A stretch of 64,000 nucleotides of DNA from an uncultured Ilumatobacter sp. (GTDB taxonomy: Bacteria > Actinomycetota > Acidimicrobiia > Acidimicrobiales > Ilumatobacteraceae): assembly GCA_937919625.1 (NCBI GenBank), contig CALFRK010000047.1, positions 101,316-165,315 on the forward strand. The letters run 5' to 3'. The notes below the pieces were generated by a model that saw nothing but the letters and a program-made list of their open reading frames with translations, was not told the origin of the DNA and searched no databases. Numbering within the stretch: the stretch's first letter is position 1; each line of letters begins with the position of its first letter. Positions 55,320-63,999 of the stretch are shown here, in pieces. Both the position numbers and the translations under genes were made by a program.

Positions 55320-56924
55320 ATGACCAAGACCGATGTGGATGTGATTGTGATCGGGGCCGGTGTCGCAGGCATGACTGCCGGCGCCCTGTTGGCGCGTGAT
55401 TGTGACCAGCGAGTGGTGGTACTCGAGCGGGCGCCGTTCATAGGCGGCCGGTGCCTCTCCTATGTGGGGCACGCAGACAAGGTCTACGCCGACGGCGTCG
55501 AGATGGGGCCCGCCGAGTTCAAACGTTCGCTCGGAATCGCACACTGTTACTTGAGCAAGTGCACACCCGACATCGATACCATCTTCGAAGCCGAGCTGCT
55601 CGACGGGCGCACATTCGAAGCCGGCGGACATGGCCTCTTCTGGGGCAACAACAATCGGTGCGACCTGCTCCTTGCGCACTTCGGGAAGCACGTCGAGATG
55701 CCACTCAACAAGGGCCTCGGCTTCGTCGAATGGCAGGGCCGAGACGCCGATGGAACAGTCAGGCCGACCGTCTCCCATCAGGTCAAGAAAGGCGTTGCCT
55801 ACCCATGGATGACGCAAGAGGGCTTCGCCAGCACCAGGCGGTGTCTCGGCAACATGGCCGGCTTGTCTGCCGACGACCTGACCGGTCTCTCGCACACGTC
55901 GCTGCAAGAGTGGCTCGAAGCTCAGGATCTCCACCCCGAGGCCTACGACTACATCAAGGTTCTTGCGGCATCGCAGACCGGTGAAGCTGAGCCGAGGATG
56001 ACCGCCGCCCCAGACTTTCTGGGCTACATGGCAGTCGCCCGCCAACTCGGGATGAACTTGATCTCGGGCTCGGTGGCCACCGTCGACACCCCAGGAACGA
56101 TCGCCATCCCGTTGGCACTCGAGGATGATCTCACCGACCACGGCGGAGAGGTATGGCGCGACACCCCCGTCAGCGAGGTGATCATCGAGGACGGCGTCGC
56201 GCGAGGCGTTCGCTACAAGGCCAACGGCGACGAACACACTCTGATCGCCAAGCATGTCGTCTGCACACTCCCACCCAAGATCGCATTCCGGGTGCTACCG
56301 CGGGGCGCTTTCCCCGCCGACTGGGTCGACTTCGTCGAAAACCAACATCGCGGTCTCGGACTGCTGACCGGCTGGGCCGGTACGAAACGATCGATCATCG
56401 CCGACTTGGGAATCGAACCGGGCTCGTTCATCTACATGCCTGCAATCACCACCGAGCAAGAAGGCTTCATCGGCAAGGTCGACATGATCATGTGCGAGTT
56501 CAGCGCCTGGGGAGACGGAACCGCCAAACGGGCCCCAGACGGGAAGCACGAGTATCTGTTCTCGACCGCCCTCACCGAGGACGAAATGCGCAGTCGAGAA
56601 CGCGTCGGGCTGGTCATCGAGCGTTGCGAGGCGTGGGCCAGGGCCAACTTCCCTACTTGGGACGACGACGTCGAGTTCATCATCTGGACACCATCACCAG
56701 AGGCGCTAGGCACCAACCGGCCCGTCGGCGCCGACCGCGTCCCGCACAAGAGCCGCCACGTTTCCGAACTGTGGTTTGCCGGCGACCAGTACGGCGAGAA
56801 GCTTTGGGGTTGCGGAGTAGACGCTGCAGTGCTGTCCGGCATCGTGTGCGTCGACCAGATGATGGGCACCAATTTCGAAGAGCAAATCCTCCCCGAGGCG
56901 CACCGGGGAATCATGCAACAGTGA
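55320..56924 (+). CDS. Phytoene desaturase-like NAD(P)/FAD-dependent oxidoreductase
   Basis: 534 residues. The FAD motif VIGAGVAGMTAGALLARD starts at about residue 10 and a second flavin region with ELWFAGDQYGEKLWGCGVDAAVLSGIVCVD closes the chain, as in amine-oxidase/phytoene-desaturase proteins. The middle carries the substrate domain. Several Cys and a distinctive GGHGLFWGNNNRCDLLL are notable. Its reaction is not predicted; no carotenoid genes lie nearby. The ATG at 55320 is used; an in-frame ATG at 55305 is possible. It is a lone gene. Confidence 0.8.
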   Translation: MTKTDVDVIVIGAGVAGMTAGALLARDCDQRVVVLERAPFIGGRCLSYVGHADKVYADGVEMGPAEFKRSLGIAHCYLSKCTPDIDTIFEAELLDGRTFEAGGHGLFWGNNNRCDLLLAHFGKHVEMPLNKGLGFVEWQGRDADGTVRPTVSHQVKKGVAYPWMTQEGFASTRRCLGNMAGLSADDLTGLSHTSLQEWLEAQDLHPEAYDYIKVLAASQTGEAEPRMTAAPDFLGYMAVARQLGMNLISGSVATVDTPGTIAIPLALEDDLTDHGGEVWRDTPVSEVIIEDGVARGVRYKANGDEHTLIAKHVVCTLPPKIAFRVLPRGAFPADWVDFVENQHRGLGLLTGWAGTKRSIIADLGIEPGSFIYMPAITTEQEGFIGKVDMIMCEFSAWGDGTAKRAPDGKHEYLFSTALTEDEMRSRERVGLVIERCEAWARANFPTWDDDVEFIIWTPSPEALGTNRPVGADRVPHKSRHVSELWFAGDQYGEKLWGCGVDAAVLSGIVCVDQMMGTNFEEQILPEAHRGIMQQ

Positions 56925-57167
56925 CCCACTCAACTCGACTGCTACGACGTGGCACCCGGAGCGCGCTCGCATACCTTGGTTCAGGCGGACTTAGCAAGGT
57001 AGTGCGCGGTGGGTGGTTCACCGATCAACAGGCGTGCATCGTGTCTGGCGTCGAGCACGCCCCGAAACTCCAGACTGCTCCGGCAGAGAGTGCCATCGCC
57101 GACCCGATCGCGGTGGCGGTTGCAGGCACCCTTGGTGACCGTGTCACGGCCACTCCTTTCGATCAAG

Positions 57168-57885
57168 CTACGAACCCGACCAGGAGCGGCGCTCCGGCAT
57201 CAGGGCACTACCCGACCGAGGTGAATGTGGGGTCGTCAGCGATCGATCGTGTCGGCGCTCGGTGAGCTGTCGAGCAGCGTATTCCTCGGATGACAACCCC
57301 AGGTTGTACTGGATCGACTCGCTGAGCTGGGTCATCAACACATGGGCTGGGAGGTCTTCGTGGTACAGGGTGCGATCGATCGCCAGCCCGTCGCGCAGCG
57401 CGGTCAGGCGCGCTGCGGTGCGCTGGCGTCGGGACACGTGAACTCGCCTGCCCGTTGACCGGTGCCGATCAGCTCAGTGATCATGGCGATCTCGTGGGCG
57501 TCGAGTTCGGACATGACCTGGCGAATCTCGGCGCTGCGGCGCGTCTCGCCCCACATCTCGATCCACAACAGCCATGAACCGTGGGAACCATCGTCGGGAA
57601 ATGACTCGTACAGCAGGCGATCGAGCCGCGCCGTTGACGAGCCGGTGCCGTTGACGAGCCGGTGCCGTTGACGATGCTCTCGCGGGATCGTTTGTCGTCT
57701 TCGCCGGCGACCCGCAGCGTCGCCTCGATCAGACCGGCCTTGGAGGAGAAGTGGTAATGCACGAGTGCCGTCGAAACACCGGCGCGCTTGGCGACATCGG
57801 CGACCGTCATCTCGGTGTATCCGACATCGATGATGCCCTGACCACGGCATCGAGGATCTCTGCTCTGCGCTGATCACCGGCTGGC
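57168..57885 (-). pseudogene. TetR family (BetI-like) regulator, broken by three frameshifts
   Basis: Pieces read in order on the minus strand: QRRAEILDAVV (to about 57840), then MTVADVAKRAGVSTALVHYHFSSK, the TetR DNA-binding helix-turn-helix (to about 57665), then RLDRLLYESFPDDGSHGSWLLWIEMWGE (to about 57420), then TAARLTALRDGLAIDRTLYHED to the stop at 57168. A 17-bp tandem duplication (57631-57664) causes the middle shift; single missing bases near 57835 and 57422 cause the others. Joined, it would be about 200 residues of TetR with a BetI-like C-terminal domain. No good start codon is seen, so the upstream limit is approximate. It may be decay or sequence error. Confidence 0.75.
57631..57664. 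repeat. 17-bp tandem duplication inside the TetR pseudogene
   Basis: CCGTTGACGAGCCGGTG occurs at 57631-57647 and 57648-57664, followed by ten bases of a third copy. Seventeen is not a multiple of three, so the copy breaks the reading frame; with one copy the frame reads SIVNGTGSSTARLDRLL smoothly. Confidence 0.9.
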
Positions 57886-58007
57886 GTCGATATCGATCTC
57901 GATGGTACAGACGATCTCCAGATGGTCCGCGATGCTGAGTTGTCGTCGATCGCGCGAGCCTCCTTTCGGTTCGGGTCGATCAGGTCGCCGCATGTCAGAC
58001 TCGGCAT

Positions 58008-59204
58008 GTGCCAATCCCGCTTGCTGCCGGCCCGGAGATCGTGGCGATCCCCGGACCCTCCGTCGTCCCCGCTCGCGTGCTGTCCGCAATGCATCGGGCG
58101 ATGCCAGATATCTATGACGGTGAGTTGCTGTCGGTCACCGATGAGGTGTTTGACGCCCTGCCGGGTCTGGCCGGAACCGCCAACCGCGGGTTCGTGACGA
58201 TCAGCAACGGCCACGGGGCATGGGAGATGGCGCTCTCCAACACGCTGTCTCGGGGCGACCTCGTGCTCGTACTGAACTGTGGGTTGTTTGCCGCTGTGTG
58301 GGGCGAGATGGCGAGCTTCAACGGCGCTCGGGTCGAGCTGGTTAATGCCGAGCTGGGCCGAGCCAACGATCCTGCCCAACTCGAGCAGCGGCTGCGGGCC
58401 GACCCACACCACCAGATCAAAGCTGTGCTAACCGTGCATGTCGACACCTCGTCGTCGGTTCGCAACGACATCCCCGCGATCCGTGCCGCGATCGACGCCG
58501 CCGATCACCCGGCACTCTTGATGGTCGACTGCATCGCGACGATGGGCTGTGAACGATTCCTGATGGATGAGTGGGGCGTCGACTTGGCGCTCGCAGCGTC
58601 GCAGAAGGGCCTCATGACGCCTCCCGGGCTCGGGTTCGTGTGGCCGGGCGCTCGGGCGCTGGAGGCACACCAACATGCCGACATGCGCACCCGCTACTGG
58701 GACTGGACAGCCCGTACCGAGCACGGTCCCCACTATCTGCGCTACTGCGGCACGCCGCCGATCACCCATCTGTTCGCGATCCGTGAGGCGCTGCGGATGA
58801 TCGCCGAAGAGGGTCTCGAGCCGCGCTGGGCCCGGCATCGGGTGCTTGCAGATGCGATTCGGGCTGCCGTTGATGCTTGGTCTGCGCCGGGCGGGCTGTC
58901 GCTCCACGTTGCCGAACCGTCCGAGCGCGCCAACTCCGTCACCACGGTCCGTACCGGCGAAGTCGATGCGCTCGAATTGGCTCGGATCTGTACAGAGCTG
59001 ATGGGCGTCACGCTGGGTATCGGCGTACGCGAGTTCGATGGTCGGTCGTTCCGAATCGGTCACATGGGTCACGTCAACGCGCCGATGGTGATGGGTGTGC
59101 TCGGTGCGATCGAAGCGGCGCTCTCGTCGATGGGTGTGGCCATCGGAGGCTCCGGTGTCGCCGCCGCGGCCGCCAGCTTGGCGGCCGAACTCGCAAAAAC
59201 GTGA
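58008..59204 (+). CDS. Class V PLP-dependent aminotransferase (alanine/serine-glyoxylate type)
   Basis: 398 residues. The family start AIPGPSVVPARVLSAMHRAMPDIYDGE is clear, with FVTISNGHGAWE, VDCIATMGCERF and the PLP lysine in AASQKGLMTPPG. The C-terminal RIGHMGHVN is typical of serine-glyoxylate and ureidoglycine-glyoxylate aminotransferases. The exact donor is not shown. It is divergent from the TetR pseudogene, which could once have controlled it. GTG at 58008 is used; no ATG lies closer to the family start. Confidence 0.9.
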   Translation: MPIPLAAGPEIVAIPGPSVVPARVLSAMHRAMPDIYDGELLSVTDEVFDALPGLAGTANRGFVTISNGHGAWEMALSNTLSRGDLVLVLNCGLFAAVWGEMASFNGARVELVNAELGRANDPAQLEQRLRADPHHQIKAVLTVHVDTSSSVRNDIPAIRAAIDAADHPALLMVDCIATMGCERFLMDEWGVDLALAASQKGLMTPPGLGFVWPGARALEAHQHADMRTRYWDWTARTEHGPHYLRYCGTPPITHLFAIREALRMIAEEGLEPRWARHRVLADAIRAAVDAWSAPGGLSLHVAEPSERANSVTTVRTGEVDALELARICTELMGVTLGIGVREFDGRSFRIGHMGHVNAPMVMGVLGAIEAALSSMGVAIGGSGVAAAAASLAAELAKT

Positions 59205-59373
59205 ATGCCGATGCCAGCCTGCGGCCGCTGTTCGAGCAGCTCCCATCGACGGATTGGTGCGCGATTCGCCTGCTCGAGCGTTGAACATCGGCACCGATGG
59301 CGGCGGGCGCTAGTGATGACCGAGAAACCATCGGTGTGACACGCGCCACGCCACCTCAACCTTTCGGCGCCGT

Positions 59374-60249
59374 ATGGCGGCGACTATGTTGGGCGTCATC
59401 GCCAGTCTTGGATTCGACATCACCTTTCATGGCGTGCGCGGCTCGACGCCGTGCCATGGCAACGATGTCATGCGCTATGGCGGTAACACCTCATGCGTGT
59501 CGGTCGATGTGCCCGGGCACCAACCGATCATGTTCGACCTCGGTACCGGAGCCCGCTACTTCGGTGCCGACTGGCCGGCAGACGTTCCGTTCTCTGGCAC
59601 CTGCCTGCTGAGCCATCTGCATTGGGACCACATCCAGGGATTGCCGTTTTTCACTCCGGTTCTGCGGTCCGGTGGGCGCTTACACCTCCACACTCCGGCG
59701 CAAGCTGACGGAATGTCGGTCGCCGACGTCGTTGACCGGATGCTGTGCCCCCCATTGTTTCCGATCAGCGTCGACGACCTGCCCGGCGATGTGCTTTTCA
59801 CAGAGCACGGCGATGACGAGTTCGAGTTGGGCGAGGTGCAGGTGATGTCGCGCCTGATTCCGCATCTCGGCAACACGCTTGGCTTCCGGCTGTCGTGGGG
59901 CGGCGCGTCGGTCGCCTACCTCAGCGATCACCAGCAACCGGGGGTCGATGTATACGAAGCGACCGAGGGCGCCCGCCAATTGGGGCAGGGCGTCGACTTG
60001 ATGATTCACGATTCGCAGTACACGCGGCCCGAGTTCGAACAAAAGTTCCATTGGGGCCACTGCACGATCGAGTACGCCGTCTGGCTGGCGCTCGAGTGCA
60101 AGGTGCGTACTCTGGCCTTGTATCACCACGACCCAACGCACGACGACGACCAACTCGATCAACTCGTTGCGCAGGCGAACGAGCAGGCCGGCGACCAGCT
60201 CACGGTGATCGGCGCCCGCGAGGGGCTCACATTGCATCTTGGCCAGTGA
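59374..60249 (+). CDS. MBL-fold metallo-hydrolase
   Basis: 291 residues. The opening FHGVRGSTPCHGND plus RYGGNTSCVSVD and HLHWDHIQGLPFF (the HxHxDH metal motif, about residues 87-92) place it with the RNase Z-like/phosphodiesterase-type MBL proteins. Late ligands lie in IHDSQYTRPEF and FHWGHCTIEYAV. ATG at 59374 or 59386 could be used. The next gene starts within its stop codon (GTGA), so the two are coupled. The substrate is unknown; a nucleotide or cyclic-dinucleotide phosphodiester is possible. Confidence 0.85.
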   Translation: MAATMLGVIASLGFDITFHGVRGSTPCHGNDVMRYGGNTSCVSVDVPGHQPIMFDLGTGARYFGADWPADVPFSGTCLLSHLHWDHIQGLPFFTPVLRSGGRLHLHTPAQADGMSVADVVDRMLCPPLFPISVDDLPGDVLFTEHGDDEFELGEVQVMSRLIPHLGNTLGFRLSWGGASVAYLSDHQQPGVDVYEATEGARQLGQGVDLMIHDSQYTRPEFEQKFHWGHCTIEYAVWLALECKVRTLALYHHDPTHDDDQLDQLVAQANEQAGDQLTVIGAREGLTLHLGQ

Positions 60250-60626
60250 GCACCGTCGCTCTGATCGCCTCGATCCTGCTGGGGTCGACCTTCGTTGTTG
60301 CCGGTGCTGCCAAGCTTGCCGCCGGGCCATCTTGGCCGGTCCACGTTCGTGATCTCGGCGTGCCGATGTTCGTTGCCCCTGTGTTGCCATGGCTCGAGTT
60401 ATTGATCGGTGCATTGCTGATCGTCCAGTCGTTCAAGCCGGTCACGGCGTGGGTTGCGATCGGCCTGACAGCGGCGTTCACGTTGCTGATCGCGCTTCGG
60501 TTGTCGCAAGGGCGGCGCCCGGTGTGCGCCTGTTTTGGGGCGTGGTCGGCCAAGCCGATCGGACCTCGACACCTCGTTCGTAACGCGGCGATGCTGGCGC
60601 TCGGCGCGCTGGCGCTGTTTGGCTGA
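60246..60626 (+). CDS. MauE/DoxX-like membrane protein
   Basis: 126 residues with four predicted membrane segments (about 5-25, 40-62, 65-85, 103-122). MauE-type proteins carry a CxCFG motif between helices; here RRPVCACFGAW matches it. MauE helps make disulfides in methylamine dehydrogenase; the many homologues outside that system are of unknown role. The GTG at 60246 overlaps the MBL gene's stop by four bases. No Mau structural genes are present, so a general thiol-redox role is likelier. Confidence 0.8.
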   Translation: MSTVALIASILLGSTFVVAGAAKLAAGPSWPVHVRDLGVPMFVAPVLPWLELLIGALLIVQSFKPVTAWVAIGLTAAFTLLIALRLSQGRRPVCACFGAWSAKPIGPRHLVRNAAMLALGALALFG

Positions 60627-60649
60627 GCGGGCCGGCCGACCTTGCCGGG

Positions 60650-62668
60650 CTACAGCGTGCCGAGTAGGAACGTGAGCACTCGCGCCTCGTCGCGCCACGC
60701 GTCGTAGCGACCACTCGGCCCAGCGTGGCCGGCGCCCATCTCGGTTCGCATCAGGAGCGGACGATCGTTGGTGCGCACATCGCGGAGCTTGGCGATCCAC
60801 TTCGCCGGCTCGTGATAGCTGACCCGCGGGTCATTCAGGCCGGCGGTGATGAACAGCGCTGGATAGTCGTTGGCGACCGTGTTGTCGTAGGGCGCATAGC
60901 TGGCGATGTATGACGCGAATGGCTCGGCCCGGGGATCGCCCCATTCTTCCCATTCGGTGACCGTTAGCGGCAGGGTCGGATCGCTCATCGTGGTGGTGAC
61001 ATCGACGAAGGGCACCTCGGCGACGGCCGACCGAAACCGCTCGGGTTCCATCGTGATGCACGCCCCGACCAGCAGGCCTCCCGCGCTGCCACCGCGGATC
61101 GCGACACGATCACGATCGGCGAACCCGGTGGCGACTAGGTGTTCGCATGCCGACAACGTGTCGGTGAAGGTGTTGCGCTTGTTCAGCAGCTTGCCGTCGA
61201 GGTACCACTGGCGCCCCAGCTCGCCACCGCCGCGAGGGTGCACGAGCGCCCACACGACGCCGCGGTCGAGCAGCGACAGGCGGGCGACCGAGAACCAGGG
61301 TGGCATCGAGATCTCGTACGAGCCGTAGCCGTAGACGCAACACGGAGCTGTGCCATCGACGGGTGTATCGACGTGGCGAACGACGTCGACCGGAACCAGC
61401 GTGCCGTCCCCGGTTGTCGCCCACACTCGCTCGGCGATGTAGTTGTCGAGTTCGACGTTCGGGGTCGGTGTCTGCTTGACGACCGTGATCGCTCGATTGG
61501 TGACATCGACATCGATCACTCGCGAGGGTGCGGTGAGCGACTGATGCACGAGCCGGATGACCGTCGTGTCCCACTGCTCGTTTGGACCGAACTCGACATC
61601 GTGCGGTTCGGTGTCGAGTTCGAGTACCGATTGCGACCCAGACCGCCCCACGATCCGGATCGCCGGTTGCGCCTGGTTCCACTCGTGGAGCGCGAGGTGA
61701 TCGGCGAACGGCTCGATGTTGGTGATCCGACGGCCGGGTTGATGGCTGATCATCTCGGTCCAGTTGCCGGGTTCGTCGAGCGGTGCTTCCATCACCCGAA
61801 AGTCGACGGCATCGTCGTTGGTGAGAATCACGAATCGGTCGCCCCAGTGATCGAGGTGGTACTCGACTTCGTCTTGGCGAGGTCGAACCAGGACCGCTGC
61901 CGTCTCGGGGTCGCCAGCATGGAGCAGCCAGTTCTCCGAGCTCTGTTTGCTGCCAGAATGGATCACGATCCACTCGCGACTGCGGGTAGAGCCGATCCCG
62001 ACGAAGAACCGCTCGTCGTGGTCGACAAAAACCTCGGTGTCGTCCGACTGCGGTGTGCCGAGCCGGTGGCGCATCACGCGGTACGGGCGTTCTTGCTCGT
62101 CGGCTTCGACATAGAACAGGTGTGTCCCGTCGCTCGACCAGGCGACTCCGGCCCACGTAGTGTCGCTCAGCTCGTCGCCGAGATCGTGCTGGTGAGCGAT
62201 GTCGCGGATCCGCAGCCTGTAATGCTCGTCGCCACTGTTGTCGGCCGACCAGGCGACGAGACGGTGGTCGGGGCTGACCTCGAAGGCGCCGATATCGAAG
62301 AACTCGTGGCCGGCTGCCTCGGCGTTTTGATCGAGCACCAGCTGATCGGTGGCGGTGGCGGCCGTGCGCCCACGGCAGTGGATCGGGTATGACTGGCCCT
62401 GCTCGGTGCGGGCCGAGTAATACCAATCGTCGACCGGTATTGGCGCGGCGACGTCGGTTTCTTGTACGCGTGATTTGATCTCGCCGAACAGCTCGTCGAC
62501 AAGGTTGCCGTGTTCGCCGAACCATGAGTCACTGGTGGCATTCTCGGCCTCGAGGTAGGCGATCGTGTCGGGGTCATCGCGGTCGCGCAGCCAGGCGAAG
62601 GGGTCGTCGAACGGACCGGTGGGGCGGGCCCAGGTGTTGGCGACTTTCTTGGCAGAATGTTCAGACAC
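60650..62668 (-). CDS. ptrB: Oligopeptidase B (S9A prolyl oligopeptidase family)
   Basis: 672 residues. An N-terminal beta-propeller (YYSARTEQGQSYPIHCR, DEHYRLRIRDI and DDVEYHLDHWGD-like repeats) is followed by the hydrolase domain: VYGYGSYEIS, VWALVHPRGGGELG, the nucleophile in RGGSAGGLLVG, the Asp in GLNDPRVSYHEPAKW and the His in GAGHAGPSGRY. That fully matches oligopeptidase B, which cuts short peptides after Arg or Lys. The GTG at 62668 begins MSEHSAKK. It is divergent from the ferredoxin gene with only 34 bases between starts. Confidence 0.94.
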   Translation of the reverse strand: MSEHSAKKVANTWARPTGPFDDPFAWLRDRDDPDTIAYLEAENATSDSWFGEHGNLVDELFGEIKSRVQETDVAAPIPVDDWYYSARTEQGQSYPIHCRGRTAATATDQLVLDQNAEAAGHEFFDIGAFEVSPDHRLVAWSADNSGDEHYRLRIRDIAHQHDLGDELSDTTWAGVAWSSDGTHLFYVEADEQERPYRVMRHRLGTPQSDDTEVFVDHDERFFVGIGSTRSREWIVIHSGSKQSSENWLLHAGDPETAAVLVRPRQDEVEYHLDHWGDRFVILTNDDAVDFRVMEAPLDEPGNWTEMISHQPGRRITNIEPFADHLALHEWNQAQPAIRIVGRSGSQSVLELDTEPHDVEFGPNEQWDTTVIRLVHQSLTAPSRVIDVDVTNRAITVVKQTPTPNVELDNYIAERVWATTGDGTLVPVDVVRHVDTPVDGTAPCCVYGYGSYEISMPPWFSVARLSLLDRGVVWALVHPRGGGELGRQWYLDGKLLNKRNTFTDTLSACEHLVATGFADRDRVAIRGGSAGGLLVGACITMEPERFRSAVAEVPFVDVTTTMSDPTLPLTVTEWEEWGDPRAEPFASYIASYAPYDNTVANDYPALFITAGLNDPRVSYHEPAKWIAKLRDVRTNDRPLLMRTEMGAGHAGPSGRYDAWRDEARVLTFLLGTL

Positions 62669-62702
62669 GTTGGGCAATGTAGGCGGTAACTTGTCGGCCA
62701 CC

Positions 62703-62972
62703 ATGCGCGTGTGGATCGACCAGGACCTCTGCACCGGCGACGGTCTGTGCGTCGACCACTGTCCAGACGTGTTTGTGCAACTGGAGGACGGGATCGCATA
62801 TGTTGCCCAGGACGGCCGGCCACTCAACGACCCCGGCAGCTCGGGCAGTCTGGCGTGGGTTCCCGCCCGCGATCTGCGTTCGGTGATCAAGGCCGCCGAG
62901 GTGTGTCCGGGCGAGTGCATCTTTATCGAGGTCGACCAGTCATCGTCGGTCGACGGCGAAGCCGCAGCTTGA
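62703..62972 (+). CDS. Single-cluster ferredoxin with Asp in the cluster motif
   Basis: 89 residues. The cluster motif is DLCTGDGLCVDHCPDVF and the last Cys is in EVCPGEC. Spacing C-x2-D-x2-C-x3-C, with Asp where a Cys would usually be, copies Pyrococcus furiosus ferredoxin, whose cluster can switch between [3Fe-4S] and [4Fe-4S]. Such small ferredoxins feed cytochrome P450s in actinobacteria; none lies in the window. The sequence between the two cluster parts has a 13-residue Gly/Ser-rich loop. The ATG is at 62703. Confidence 0.88.
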   Translation: MRVWIDQDLCTGDGLCVDHCPDVFVQLEDGIAYVAQDGRPLNDPGSSGSLAWVPARDLRSVIKAAEVCPGECIFIEVDQSSSVDGEAAA

Positions 62973-63017
62973 TCCATTCCTGAACCGGTCGCCACTTCAG
63001 GTTGGCGGCGCAACTCG

Positions 63018-63845
63018 TCACGCAGGTGGGCACCACCGATCGACGAGCACCATCTTGCAGTCGTCATTGTGCTGGGTAACGGTCGCCGCCAGTAGCCGGT
63101 CCAGAAATGGGGCCCGGATCGGCAATTCGGTCTCGCGATGCCACCTTGAGGACTCCCACGCGTCGTCACCAGCACAGTCGAGGTCCCACTTTGTGACACT
63201 GTGCGAGACCTGCATATCGTGAGCGGTTACAACCCGCCAGCCGAAGCGGGTGATCGCCCACAGCGTCTGCAGGCGCTCGGCTTGTGACGCCCCGAGGTCG
63301 CCAAGCGACGGCATCGCCAGCAAGCCGGGCGGGTAGGCGGCCAATGCGGCACCGAGGGCGATCGCCTCGGCCCCCTCGCCGAGCATGATCAAGGAGCGTT
63401 CGTCCCACCCCTTGCCGATCCGATTCAACGCCTCGACGCACGAGTCGATCTCGAAGCCGTGCCGACTTCTCACGGCGATCACCACACGCTGGGTCGGCAA
63501 GTCGACGCCGCCCGGCGCCGCCTGCGGCGTCATCCGCTGTTCCCCACAAGTACCGCAGGTCACCGAGCGGGACCACCGTCGTTCGGTGCCGGCCGCCCGT
63601 GCAGCGCGAGAGCTGTGGTGGAACTCCGTGCGGCAGCGATAGCAACGGAACCCGGCTGGCCGCGGTGTAACGAGGCTGGAGACCGATCGTCCCGATAGGC
63701 CCATCTGCTCGACGATGACCCGCACGGGCGTGTCAGTCGTCCAGTACAGGTGGTCGAGTCTGGCTTGCGAGGGTTGGTCGAGGACGGCCTCGCGTGCGGC
63801 GTTGGCGCAGCGGTAGCCGGCGTAGTTGAAGGCAGGTTCGGACAT
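63018..63845 (-). CDS. Hypothetical protein with two Cys pairs (zinc-ribbon-like)
   Basis: 275 residues that I do not recognise. Two CxxC pairs, FRCYRCRTEFHH (about 66-77) and VTCGTCGEQR (about 95-104), could bind one zinc. A predicted helix-turn-helix-like part precedes them (TTDTPVRVIVEQMGLSGRSVSSLV). The rest is unremarkable, ending in DRWCPPA. The start MSEPAFNYAGYR has no strong ribosome site. It converges on the ferredoxin gene. Confidence 0.65.
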   Translation of the reverse strand: MSEPAFNYAGYRCANAAREAVLDQPSQARLDHLYWTTDTPVRVIVEQMGLSGRSVSSLVTPRPAGFRCYRCRTEFHHSSRAARAAGTERRWSRSVTCGTCGEQRMTPQAAPGGVDLPTQRVVIAVRSRHGFEIDSCVEALNRIGKGWDERSLIMLGEGAEAIALGAALAAYPPGLLAMPSLGDLGASQAERLQTLWAITRFGWRVVTAHDMQVSHSVTKWDLDCAGDDAWESSRWHRETELPIRAPFLDRLLAATVTQHNDDCKMVLVDRWCPPA

Positions 63846-63899
63846 GGGGTTCTCCGCGTTTTCAGTGATGGCTGATGCGGGAACCCGTTGGCCGGCTCC

Positions 63900-63932
63900 G
63901 ATGCCTTGTTGATGCCTTGTTGATGCCTTGTT
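63900..63932. repeat. 11-bp tandem repeat, three copies
   Basis: GATGCCTTGTT occurs three times head to tail at 63900-63910, 63911-63921 and 63922-63932, between the unknown protein's start and the end of the partial reading frame to the right. Confidence 0.85.
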
Positions 63933-63939
63933 GTGTCTT

Positions 63940-63999
63940 TCAGGCGGCTTGGCGGTTGGGTGGGCCGGTGGTGTGGATGGTGCCGTCGGGGAATCGGAT
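63940..63999 (-). CDS. C-terminal fragment of a gene continuing beyond the right edge
   Basis: The last codons read IRFPDGTIHTTGPPNRQAA and stop at 63940. This resembles the variable C-terminus of DUF222/HNH proteins, but only 19 residues are in view. Low certainty. Confidence 0.4.
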   Translation of the reverse strand: MRFPDGTIHTTGPPNRQAA

